DNA of 64,000 nucleotides from Bacteroidota bacterium (lineage in GTDB: Bacteria > Bacteroidota > Ignavibacteria > Tepidaquicellales > Tepidaquicellaceae), in NCBI GenBank assembly GCA_018266875.1, contig JAFDZR010000009.1:1-64000 (forward strand), in the 5' to 3' direction. Both the position numbers and the translations under genes were made by a program. Positions 57,444 to 64,000 of this stretch are shown here, one piece after another (the first letter of the stretch is position 1; each line of letters starts with the position of its first letter). The notes under the pieces were generated by a model. The model saw nothing but the letters and a program-made list of their open reading frames with translations. It was not told where the DNA came from and searched no databases.

Positions 57444-58121
57444 TTATTTTTCTTTTTCTATTTGTGTCAGCTCAAGCTCAATCGGGGTCTTTCTTCCGAA
57501 TATACTGACCATCACTTTTACTTTGAATTTTTCCAGATTGACTTCGAGTATGTTGCCGCTGAAATTGTTGAACGGTCCGCTTGTGACTTTTACCGGATCG
57601 CCTACATTAAGCTGAATGTCAAGTTTCTCTTTTTCACCTTCGTCATTCAGTATCGCTTTGATTCTCTTTACTTCTTCCCTTTTAAGAGGAATCGGCTCAA
57701 GCTTTACTCCCTTGACGCTCTTTGATCCTACCATGTTTATAATGGAAGGAGTCTTGGAAATAAAATCCCTGATCTTATCATCAAGGTCTGCTTCTATTAG
57801 TATGTAACCGGGTAAAAAATTCTTGAACTTCACTTTCTTCTTTCCGCCCTTTACCTCAAATACTTTTTCCAGCGGGATCAATACATGATTGATTCTGTCG
57901 CCAAGCTTTTCATTTCTTATTTCATTGTCAAGATATGCCTTTACTTTGTTTTCATGTCCGGAAATTATCCTTACCGCATACCATTTAAAAAACTCAGATT
58001 CTTCCTCCGGGATTTCTTCCTGTTCTTTTTCCGGATCCTGTATTTCTTCAGATGATTTTACTTCTGCGCTTTCCTCAGCTTTTTCTTCCACAGAACCGTC
58101 TAACTTTTTTTCCTCTGTCAT
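57444..58121 (-). CDS. nusG: Transcription elongation factor NusG with acidic N-terminal extension
   Basis: Binds RNA polymerase and couples transcription to termination or translation. The 225 residues begin with about 43 residues made largely of Glu, Asp, Ser and Lys, before the NGN domain (about 45-160, starting FKWYAVRIISGHENKV) and the KOW domain (about 170-225, GDPVKVTSGPFNNFSG). The acidic extension is not in the E. coli protein (181 residues). It follows secE by 13 bases. Confidence 0.95.
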   Translation of the reverse strand: MTEEKKLDGSVEEKAEESAEVKSSEEIQDPEKEQEEIPEEESEFFKWYAVRIISGHENKVKAYLDNEIRNEKLGDRINHVLIPLEKVFEVKGGKKKVKFKNFLPGYILIEADLDDKIRDFISKTPSIINMVGSKSVKGVKLEPIPLKREEVKRIKAILNDEGEKEKLDIQLNVGDPVKVTSGPFNNFSGNILEVNLEKFKVKVMVSIFGRKTPIELELTQIEKEK

Positions 58122-58134
58122 TTAAATATAATTT

Positions 58135-58317
58135 TTATAATATCGCCTTAAGCAGTTCACTAATACCTTTGTCTATAACATATACAAGAGCAGCGGAAAT
58201 CAGCATGGTAATAACTACAACTTTGGTGGAATCAATCAGCTCATCTTTTTTCGGCCATGAAACCTTTTTCATTTCCTTGTAAATATCCAGGAAAAAATTA
58301 ATTATCTTATCTTTCAT
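58135..58317 (-). CDS. secE: Preprotein translocase subunit SecE
   Basis: Essential clamp of the SecY channel. The 60-residue single-span form has the conserved amphipathic helix EMKKVSWPKKDEL (about 15-27) followed by one membrane helix (about 32-50). Position between tRNA-Trp and nusG is canonical. Confidence 0.95.
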   Translation of the reverse strand: MKDKIINFFLDIYKEMKKVSWPKKDELIDSTKVVVITMLISAALVYVIDKGISELLKAIL

Positions 58318-58348
58318 TTTTTTAATAAAATTTTATGACAACCATTTG

Positions 58349-58421
58349 CACGGGAGGAGGGACTCGAACCCCCAACCAACGGTTTTGGAGACCGCTACTC
58401 TACCAATTGAGCTACACCCGC
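58349..58421 (-). tRNA. tRNA-Trp (anticodon CCA)
   Basis: Cloverleaf with anticodon loop CTCCAAA between the stems GCGGT and ACCGT, and T loop TTCGAGT. The acceptor stem GCGGGTG/CTCCCGT has a G-T pair at 1-72 and a T-T mismatch at 6-67. CCA is not encoded. It lies between rpmG and secE. Confidence 0.95.
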
Positions 58422-58442
58422 AGTTCGCTTCAGCAGATTTAC

Positions 58443-58616
58443 TCATTTCGATTCTCTGTGAAGAATATGCTGCCTGGTCCATCTGCAATATTTCTTAAGC
58501 TCAATTCTTTCTTTGGTGTTGACTCTGTTTTTGTAGGTAACATAAACGGACTTTCCTTTGTGCGGTCCTTCTATGCTGACCAGTTTAATCTTAACTCTTG
58601 ATCCTTCTTTTGCCAT
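58443..58616 (-). CDS. rpmG: 50S ribosomal protein L33
   Basis: A 57-residue protein starting MAKEGSRVKIKLVSIEG and ending KKYCRWTRQHILHRESK, the L33 C-terminal signature. Of the four zinc-ligand cysteines of the C+ form only one cysteine remains (Cys44), so this is a C- type that does not bind zinc. It contains a GPHKGK insertion-like turn at 18-23. The gene lies between tRNA-Thr and tRNA-Trp, in the usual neighbourhood of secE. Confidence 0.93.
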   Translation of the reverse strand: MAKEGSRVKIKLVSIEGPHKGKSVYVTYKNRVNTKERIELKKYCRWTRQHILHRESK

Positions 58617-58722
58617 TGTAATATTTTTCTAATATTATTGATATTTTTTACAGGTATTCAATTGAAACTTACTTATCAGGAAAGAATAAATATAAAAATT
58701 CAGTTATTTTTTTTGTTTTAAG

Positions 58723-58795
<73 letters not shown>

Positions 58796-58948
58796 TTTTC
58801 AGTTTTCCTTTTTTTAGCGGGAGACAATGTTTCCCTGGTTTTCATTCTGAGCAATCCATGGTATAATCAACTCCATGCCTGTTATTGCTATTTTAAAAAA
58901 GAACCGGTATTAAATTTCCCGTTGCTTTTCAAAGACCGTTTATTCCTG

Positions 58949-59021
58949 AGCGGGAGACGAGACTCGAACTCGCGACCAACAGCTTGGAAGGCTGTGACTC
59001 TACCAACTGAGTTACTCCCGC
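58949..59021 (-). tRNA. tRNA-Gly (anticodon TCC)
   Basis: Acceptor GCGGGAG/CTCCCGC; anticodon stem ACAGC/GCTGT around CTTCCAA, giving TCC; T loop TTCGAGT. CCA is not encoded. Confidence 0.96.
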
Positions 59022-59034
59022 ATTGATTCCTTTG

Positions 59035-59117
59035 TGGGTAGGGAAGGATTCGAACCTCCGAAGACCTGAGTCGACAGATTTACAGTCTGTTGCGTTTAAC
59101 CACTTCGCTACCTACCC
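59035..59117 (-). tRNA. tRNA-Tyr (anticodon GTA)
   Basis: A class II tRNA of 83 bases with a long variable arm. Acceptor GGGTAGG/CCTACCC, anticodon stem ACAGA/TCTGT around CTGTAAA, giving GTA; discriminator A. CCA is not encoded. First gene of the tRNA-rpmG-secE transcript, 13 bases before tRNA-Gly. Confidence 0.96.
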
Positions 59118-59141
59118 GAAATTACCCATAAGATTTCTTAC

Positions 59142-59170
59142 TATATAGCAAAGGACTTTAAAAATATCAA
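59142..59170 (-). promoter_or_regulatory. Promoter of the tRNA-Tyr to rpoC cluster
   Basis: On the - strand TTGATA (59165-59170) and TATATA (59142-59147) are separated by 17 bases; counted the Bacteroidota way it is TTTG-N20-TATATAGT. It lies about 25 bases upstream of tRNA-Tyr. Confidence 0.6.
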
Positions 59171-59269
59171 AATTAAGATATTAAATCAACACATATTTTG
59201 ATATTGTATAAGCTAATTTCGCTGACCTGGCTGTTTTAGTCAGGCGCAGTATTATGAAAAAAAAGAGTA

Positions 59270-60754
59270 TTAAAGTAGGTTTAATTTGAAAAGGCTGTCA
59301 ATTTTGAGTTTCTGATCTTTAAGATTATTGATCCTTTCAAGAATAGACTGTTTCTCTTCATTCGTGAATGTCCTGCCCCCTGTATCTCCCGGTATTACTT
59401 TATAAAATGCGAGTTCAATGTCCTTTCCGAAATCCCTGTATTTATAATCGCCTGTCCTCTCGCAGTTCACCAGTATCGCCTGACCTGTTGTATAATTCTC
59501 ATTCTCATCTTTGATGGCAATTATGGTTCTGTTGTCAGGCTCTTTGCATAAATATATTCCGTCCTCCCTTTTTTCAGTGACCCTTGCGGAAATGATTTTC
59601 GTGATTGCGCTGGAGTTTCCCGAAGAGGTAAGGTTTATCAGCAGTTTGTCCTGCTCCCTTAACTCTCTTTCTAGATCGTTGTATTTTACTATCGATGCGA
59701 TCTTCTTGCTCAGAAGACTTATGTTTGCCTCAAGTATATTCAGGTCCCTGTACATTGCAGTTTCAGGAAACACCGTGAGGATGAGCTTTGCATTGTTGAG
59801 CTCGTTCAGTGATTCGCTGTATTTTCCTGATGCGTTAAGTTTTTTTGCGCCGGATATTTTCTGACCGTACTCGGCAAAAGCGACATTGTATATATTGTTG
59901 AATAGCGTTTTGGCATCATCAGGATCTATGCTGCCTTTTATTTTATTGTAATATTTCAGAGCAAGCTTCCAGTCATCCTTGTAATAAATGCTCGAGATCT
60001 GATATGAATAATTCTTTATTCTGTCAAGCGCCCTGTTCTTGTTCTTACCGTCTGAATAATTTCTTAGAAATGTCTCATACTTGCCTATCATTTTCTCCAT
60101 CGAATTAAGATCATTCGCCTTGTCTGACTTTACAAGTTCTGTATAATCCCTGTCTTCCTTTAAGATGAATGTATAATAACCTAGATAACCAAGAGCTGAA
60201 AGTATCGCTATTATTATCACTATAATAAGGATGTTTGTATAAAGCCTTCTTCTTTTCTGTTCCGGGGTCTTCTCCCTTATTACGTCCAGTCTTGTGTTAA
60301 CAAAATTTGTTTCCGTCTCATCTGTGTACTTCAGGACATTTTTATAATATATCTCAGCCGCCTTGTAATCCTTGTTCCCGAATGCCTCATCACCGCTTGT
60401 CATCAGATTTATCTTGTTGTTGATAAGGGCAACCGCCTTGTTGTAAAGATTTTTTAATTCGTTGTTTCTGCGGTCCAGCTTAAGATACTGCTTGCCTTCG
60501 AATATTGCTTCCGAGAACTGATTTCTGTTAATCAGATATTCAATGTTAATTATTGCTTCTCTTATCGAGACTTCCTCATTCTCATCCCTTATCTTTTCAC
60601 CGCAGCCGTATACTGCGCATCCCTTGTTCTCAGTCCAGCAGTCCTTATGATACGGGGAACTGCAGGAGTTGCAGAAGATCGCCTCCGAATCATTCTTTAT
60701 AGGCATCTGACAGAATGTACAGATATTCTTAACCGGTTTTAAAAGTTCATCCAT
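59270..60754 (-). CDS. Membrane protein with prokaryotic RING-like zinc domain and helical repeats
   Basis: A 494-residue protein of unknown function. The N-terminus holds a cross-brace zinc pattern: Cys12, Cys15, Cys28, Cys31, His36, Cys39, Cys46 and Cys51, as in the Prok-RING group of RING-like domains. A helical TPR-like segment (about 67-155) follows, then one membrane helix (about 173-195, ILIIVIIIAILSALGYLGYY) and a large second soluble part with coiled, TPR-like helices (about 205-370) and a beta-rich end (about 385-470). No signal peptide, so the RING-like domain is probably cytoplasmic and the C-terminal part outside. Stand-alone, 153 bases from tRNA-Tyr. Eukaryotic-type E3 ligase activity should not be assumed. 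Confidence 0.75.
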   Translation of the reverse strand: MDELLKPVKNICTFCQMPIKNDSEAIFCNSCSSPYHKDCWTENKGCAVYGCGEKIRDENEEVSIREAIINIEYLINRNQFSEAIFEGKQYLKLDRRNNELKNLYNKAVALINNKINLMTSGDEAFGNKDYKAAEIYYKNVLKYTDETETNFVNTRLDVIREKTPEQKRRRLYTNILIIVIIIAILSALGYLGYYTFILKEDRDYTELVKSDKANDLNSMEKMIGKYETFLRNYSDGKNKNRALDRIKNYSYQISSIYYKDDWKLALKYYNKIKGSIDPDDAKTLFNNIYNVAFAEYGQKISGAKKLNASGKYSESLNELNNAKLILTVFPETAMYRDLNILEANISLLSKKIASIVKYNDLERELREQDKLLINLTSSGNSSAITKIISARVTEKREDGIYLCKEPDNRTIIAIKDENENYTTGQAILVNCERTGDYKYRDFGKDIELAFYKVIPGDTGGRTFTNEEKQSILERINNLKDQKLKIDSLFKLNLL

Positions 60755-60837
60755 TCAGCCGGATTTTTTTTTAATTCTGAAACAAAACTTTTTTAAATGG
60801 TATTTAAAATTTCCGTTATTATTTTTTACAAATGTAA

Positions 60838-61614
60838 TCAAAACTTATAGAGATATAAATTTATTAATATTACTACACCGATACCGATCAGCACCAGCCC
60901 CATAAAATTGCTCAGCTTCTGCAGCAGTGAAGGATTTATTTTCACTGAATTTTTTGAAACGAAATTAACCATCAGATAAAACCATGCTGTCGTTCCCAGG
61001 AAAACTCCCAGCGCCAGGAATACTCCGGAAAATAAATTTGAATTTATCAGTCCGTAACTTTTCAGATATCCCACTATTGCAAACCAGGACGCGGGTAGAG
61101 TCGGCGAGGAAAGACAGGAAACCACCCCGGTTATAAAACTTAATGTGACTCCGCTGTGATGTTTTTCAAGAACTTCGGTTTTGAACATTTTATCAAGCCC
61201 GGCTTCAGTTTTTTTCAGAACATTTTCCACCTTATCATATCTCTGTTTGAATTTTTCCTTTACTTCATGTTCCTCAATATGATGTGAAAAATCCTGCTTG
61301 GTAATTAAAATCTTAATCCCGTAGATTATTACAAATAAACTTCCGCATAATGCAAGTATCAGCTTCAGATTAACTGAATTCTCCGAAAAATAATCCTGAA
61401 TATTCTCCGGTATAAGACTTGAGATCAATGAAACTCCGCCGAAAGCAACAAGGATATAAAACATATCCATGAATCCCGCGCCTGCACCGATCGCAATTCC
61501 GTTCTTTGTCTGGTTTCTTAAACCCTGCTGTATTATCTGAAAATATGTCGGTCCCAAAGGAGGTATCGTAAAAATAAATCCTATCAAAATTCCGACTATC
61601 AGTCCTGTTATCAA
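60838..61614 (-). CDS. LysE/RhtB-family transporter
   Basis: The 258-residue protein has about six membrane segments. The N-terminal FTIPPLGPTYFQIIQQGLRN (about 15-34) followed by KNGIAIGAGAGFMD (about 37-50) is the LysE-family signature for exporters of amino acids and related compounds. A charged cytoplasmic loop rich in Lys, Glu and His (about 108-148, including HHIEEHEVKEKFKQRYDK) splits the two halves and is longer than usual. The substrate is unknown. Confidence 0.85.
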   Translation of the reverse strand: MITGLIVGILIGFIFTIPPLGPTYFQIIQQGLRNQTKNGIAIGAGAGFMDMFYILVAFGGVSLISSLIPENIQDYFSENSVNLKLILALCGSLFVIIYGIKILITKQDFSHHIEEHEVKEKFKQRYDKVENVLKKTEAGLDKMFKTEVLEKHHSGVTLSFITGVVSCLSSPTLPASWFAIVGYLKSYGLINSNLFSGVFLALGVFLGTTAWFYLMVNFVSKNSVKINPSLLQKLSNFMGLVLIGIGVVILINLYLYKF

Positions 61615-61718
61615 TTATAGATTTTAATTAAATTAGCTAATCGCAATTTCATTTTCAATTTATTTGAATTAATTCACCTGTGAATTGAATAATCAATTCT
61701 GTTTAGTTAGTTTAATAC

Positions 61719-61961
61719 ATGCAAATTAAAAAATACATTGCTGCAGTCTTTATAGTATTTTCACTTACATTCTCATATTCCAGCGTGAGCTTTTCAGCAG
61801 ACCCGAAACAGGCTATTGTTTATATCATCGGATCTGAAAACGACTCTGTTACAGGCAGCTTTCTTAATCAGAATAAGAACAGGAAAGATTATATTCTTAC
61901 TTCTCTTTCAATAAAAATATTTCTCATAAATTCAGAAACAGTATATTTCAATACTTCCTGA
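61719..61961 (+). CDS. Small putative secreted protein
   Basis: An 80-residue reading frame with a clear signal peptide (about 1-27, ending SFSA), then AIVYIIGSENDSVTGSF and a short polar region ending YFNTS. I do not recognise it. It is the only + strand gene in this part of the window and converges on the LEA-type gene, with stops 11 bases apart. The signal peptide supports translation; the short mature part could mean a small secreted protein or a truncated gene. Spurious coding remains possible. Confidence 0.45.
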   Translation: MQIKKYIAAVFIVFSLTFSYSSVSFSADPKQAIVYIIGSENDSVTGSFLNQNKNRKDYILTSLSIKIFLINSETVYFNTS

Positions 61962-61972
61962 GATTCCTCTTT

Positions 61973-62584
61973 CTATCTGAACTCTTTGTCAATTACATCT
62001 ATCTCCCCCGGATATGTAATACCGCCGAGAAATGTATCAATAGTAGGTTTGATCTTTAAAGTCAGCCTTGAACTTGTTCCTGACTTCCCGCCGATCGCCA
62101 GTGCCAGATTCATTATGTTTTCATAACCCTTGTTCTCAAATAATTTTAAAAGATCAACTGAAATTGGAATTGGTATGGTAACGGATTTTCCGACTCCCGG
62201 AACTTCAATCGGCTTGTCAATATCCCCGGTAATAATTTCCTTGTCATCAATAAGAAGTCTCCATCCGAGACCCTTTATCAGGGAAGAAGTTTCTGCTGAT
62301 CCGCCGGGATATGTATCGGGATTTTTTGCAATCAGATTGACAGTGAAAGTGGTGGGTAGTTTGCCGGAAGCAAAGCTCGCGAGCAGATTGCCGGCATCCA
62401 GGATATTAAGGTCTTTCACGGAATTTATATTATTTAGTTTTACGCCGGAAATTTTCAGCCCGTCGACTTTTCCTAGTTTGAACTGAAGTCTCTGCGCATT
62501 TTCTATGGTTTGCTTTACGCCTGAGCAGCCGGCGATAATCAATGCGGCCAGCATAACGATAAAATGTAAACTGAATTTTTTCAT
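61973..62584 (-). CDS. LEA type 2 family lipoprotein
   Basis: The 203-residue protein has a lipoprotein signal peptide with lipobox IIAGCSG (Cys20 would be lipidated). The mature part contains a WHy/LEA14-like beta domain (about 45-160) with VNLIAKNPDTYPGGS and GDIDKPIEVPGVGKSVTIPI. Such domains occur in desiccation-associated plant proteins and in many bacterial envelope lipoproteins; the bacterial function is largely unknown. Monocistronic here. Confidence 0.8.
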   Translation of the reverse strand: MKKFSLHFIVMLAALIIAGCSGVKQTIENAQRLQFKLGKVDGLKISGVKLNNINSVKDLNILDAGNLLASFASGKLPTTFTVNLIAKNPDTYPGGSAETSSLIKGLGWRLLIDDKEIITGDIDKPIEVPGVGKSVTIPIPISVDLLKLFENKGYENIMNLALAIGGKSGTSSRLTLKIKPTIDTFLGGITYPGEIDVIDKEFR

Positions 62585-62703
62585 AATATTATTCTTTTAT
62601 GTTTAATTGTATAAAATAAAAAGTCCGCTGCGGATTTGGAATTCCTTAACGGACTCAAAATATCTATTTTAAATATAATTTAAAATTAAGACAGTTTTAA
62701 TTG

Positions 62704-62790
62704 CAGAGAGAGAGGGATTCGAACCCCCGGTGACCGTGAGGCCACAACGGTTTTCAAGACCGCCGCTTTCAACCGCTCAGCCATCTCTCT
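62704..62790 (-). tRNA. tRNA-Ser (anticodon TGA)
   Basis: Class II tRNA of 87 bases with a long variable arm. Acceptor AGAGAGA/TCTCTCT; anticodon TGA in loop CTTGAAAA between CGGT and ACCG-type stems; T loop TTCGAAT; discriminator G. CCA is not encoded. Confidence 0.95.
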
Positions 62791-62866
62791 GTACAGTTAT
62801 TTAAAACTTTACAAAATTACGAAATTGGATTTACAAATTAAAGAATTAAAATTCGTGATTTGCATT

Positions 62867-63556
62867 TTAAAGCAATCTGTATTTTATTCCGTTTAATTCA
62901 TTGTCAAGGTCCCTAAGCTCAAAGTTTCCAATTCTCAGCCTCCGAAGCGTTTTCAGATATCCGCCCGTCCCGAGCCTTTCCCCGAGATCGTTCGCTATTA
63001 CCCTGATGTAAGTTCCCTTGCTGCTGCAGATCCTGAAGTATAATTCGGTTTTACTGAGCCGGCTTAACTCGAATTCCGAAATTAAGATCTTCCTCGGTTC
63101 ACGCTTAATGACTTTGCCTTTGCGTGCAAGCTTGTACAGTGGTTTTCCCTTGTGCTTTAACGCCGAATACATCGGAGGAGTCTGCTCAGTCTCGCCCAGG
63201 AAACTTGATCTAGCTTTTTCAATTTCCTGATCTGATACGCTGATCTCATCTTTTATTTCCTCTTCCTCGGTTTCGGTATCAAAGCTCTTTGTTCTTGCTC
63301 CGATCCTGATAATTCCCTCATATTCCTTGTCCAGGTCAATTATTTCATTTATTTCTTTGGTCATCTTGTCCGTGCATAAAATCAGCAGACCGGTTGCCCT
63401 CGGATCCAGCGTCCCCGAATGACCAACTTTTTTGAGGGAGAAATTTCTTTTGAATATCCTCACTACATCTGCGCTGGTCAGATCCAGCGGCTTGTCAGTC
63501 AATATTATCCTGTTTGAATATTCCGGGAATGAACTTTCTGTTAGATCAGAATTCAT
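62867..63556 (-). CDS. truB: tRNA pseudouridine(55) synthase
   Basis: Makes pseudouridine 55 in the T loop of tRNAs. The 229-residue enzyme has the catalytic GHSGTLDPRATGLL (45-58, nucleophile Asp51), the GTKSFDTE-like segment (RTKSFDTE, about 92-99) and CSSKGTYIRVIANDLG (about 179-194). The C-terminal PUA-type extension of longer TruB forms is missing. It follows rbfA by 8 bases in the common infB-rbfA-truB order. Confidence 0.95.
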   Translation of the reverse strand: MNSDLTESSFPEYSNRIILTDKPLDLTSADVVRIFKRNFSLKKVGHSGTLDPRATGLLILCTDKMTKEINEIIDLDKEYEGIIRIGARTKSFDTETEEEEIKDEISVSDQEIEKARSSFLGETEQTPPMYSALKHKGKPLYKLARKGKVIKREPRKILISEFELSRLSKTELYFRICSSKGTYIRVIANDLGERLGTGGYLKTLRRLRIGNFELRDLDNELNGIKYRLL

Positions 63557-63564
63557 TTATAAAT

Positions 63565-63930
63565 TTATTGTGGGTCATGCTCACTGTCCTTTTCATGTAT
63601 CTCATTGATCAGCTTCTGTATCCTGTCTGCGTATTCGATAGTATCATCGTGATAGAATTGCAGTTCCGGCATATACTTGAGTATTATAAGCTTTGCCAGC
63701 AGAAACCTGATGTGCTTCTTTCTCGCTTCCAGCTTTTCAAGGCATTCTTCAACGGGAATTTTATTGCCGAGAAAACTAAGATATATTTTTGCTATCTTCA
63801 GATCCGGCGTGGTTGTTACTTTTGAAACAGTCACAAGTCCGAGCCCGCTTATTTCAGAGAGATCTTTTGACATTGCCTGATTAAGCTTATTCTTTATTTC
63901 CTGCGCTACCTTTTCAGTTCTTACCGACAT
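63565..63930 (-). CDS. rbfA: Ribosome-binding factor A
   Basis: Late 30S maturation factor with a single KH-like domain. The 121 residues begin MSVRTEKVAQEIKNKLNQAM and include VTVSKVTTTPDLKIAKIYLS (about 33-52) and the PELQFYHDDTIEYADRI motif (about 91-107), typical of RbfA. Between the end of the putative infB and truB. Confidence 0.95.
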   Translation of the reverse strand: MSVRTEKVAQEIKNKLNQAMSKDLSEISGLGLVTVSKVTTTPDLKIAKIYLSFLGNKIPVEECLEKLEARKKHIRFLLAKLIILKYMPELQFYHDDTIEYADRIQKLINEIHEKDSEHDPQ

Positions 63931-63955
63931 TTTTAATAAAATTTTACTTTTCTGA

Positions 63956-64000
63956 TTACTGAGGCGTTACAAGTTTTCTTTTCGTTTCAACGATCTTGTA
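63956..64000 (-). CDS. infB: Probable translation initiation factor IF-2, C-terminal end only
   Basis: The last 14 codons of a gene entering from beyond the window: YKIVETKRKLVTPQ then TAA. Ending with a short charged strand containing KRKL, 25 bases before rbfA, fits the C-terminus of IF-2, which normally precedes rbfA. Too short to prove. Confidence 0.5.
   Translation of the reverse strand, partial: YKIVETKRKLVTPQ

Noticed and set aside
59222-59245. Possible terminator hairpin (CTGAC/GTCAG) downstream of the RING-like protein gene
   Set aside because: Only 5 bp and no T run on the - strand.

Overview
The window looks like a chromosomal segment of an AT-rich, non-photosynthetic member of the Bacteroidota/Chlorobi/Ignavibacteria lineage. 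The evidence is the type IX secretion (T9SS) C-terminal sorting domains with the NYPNPFNP signature, Bacteroidota-style promoters (TTTG, about 20 bases, TAnnTTTG), the general lack of Shine-Dalgarno sites, GldA/F/G-like genes, and an FtsZ tail ending in PAFLRR. The genus cannot be fixed from sequence alone; Ignavibacteria-like is my best guess.

Left part, + strand (1-13243): a secreted TPR protein, thioredoxin reductase (trxB), homogentisate 1,2-dioxygenase (hmgA), then five tandem paralogues of 460-473 residues. Each paralogue has a signal peptide, an N-terminal domain with the FYC...TQxAIWHxxDG pattern of Cys-Gln internal thioester (TED/TQXA) adhesin domains, an Ig-like domain, an Fn3-like domain and a T9SS type A sorting domain. 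Each has its own promoter, a structured leader sharing a hairpin with an ACCC(C)AAA loop, and its own terminator. This array is the most unusual content of the window: thioester adhesins are described mainly on Gram-positive surfaces, and here they appear as T9SS cargo with a shared, apparently undescribed, leader RNA.

Middle, - strand (13319-29574): gpsA and plsY (glycerophospholipid entry); a four-gene cluster of GldA-like ATPase, ABC permease, GldG-like auxiliary protein and DUF4340 protein; rfbB; an outer-membrane barrel protein; a TonB-dependent receptor; a 507-residue protein of unknown function; and cobalamin-dependent methionine synthase metH under a SAM-I riboswitch.

Cell wall and division cluster, - strand (29635-46668): mraZ-rsmH-ftsL-ftsI-murE-murF-mraY-murD-ftsW-murG-(155-residue membrane protein)-murC-ftsQ-ftsA-ftsZ, mostly overlapping or nearly so, ending in a strong terminator. 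Three CCACTT repeats at exact 10-base spacing just downstream of the mraZ promoter match a MraZ autoregulatory box. murB and ddl are not in the cluster.

Transcription/translation cluster, - strand (46847-59170): tRNA-Tyr, tRNA-Gly, tRNA-Thr, rpmG, tRNA-Trp, secE, nusG, rplK, rplA, rplJ, rplL, rpoB, rpoC, with a terminator after rpoC. tuf is absent from its common place between tRNA-Thr and tRNA-Trp.

Right end, - strand unless noted (59270-64000): a membrane protein with a prokaryotic RING-like zinc domain, a LysE-type transporter, a small secreted orphan on the + strand, an LEA-type lipoprotein, tRNA-Ser, truB, rbfA and the last codons of a probable infB.
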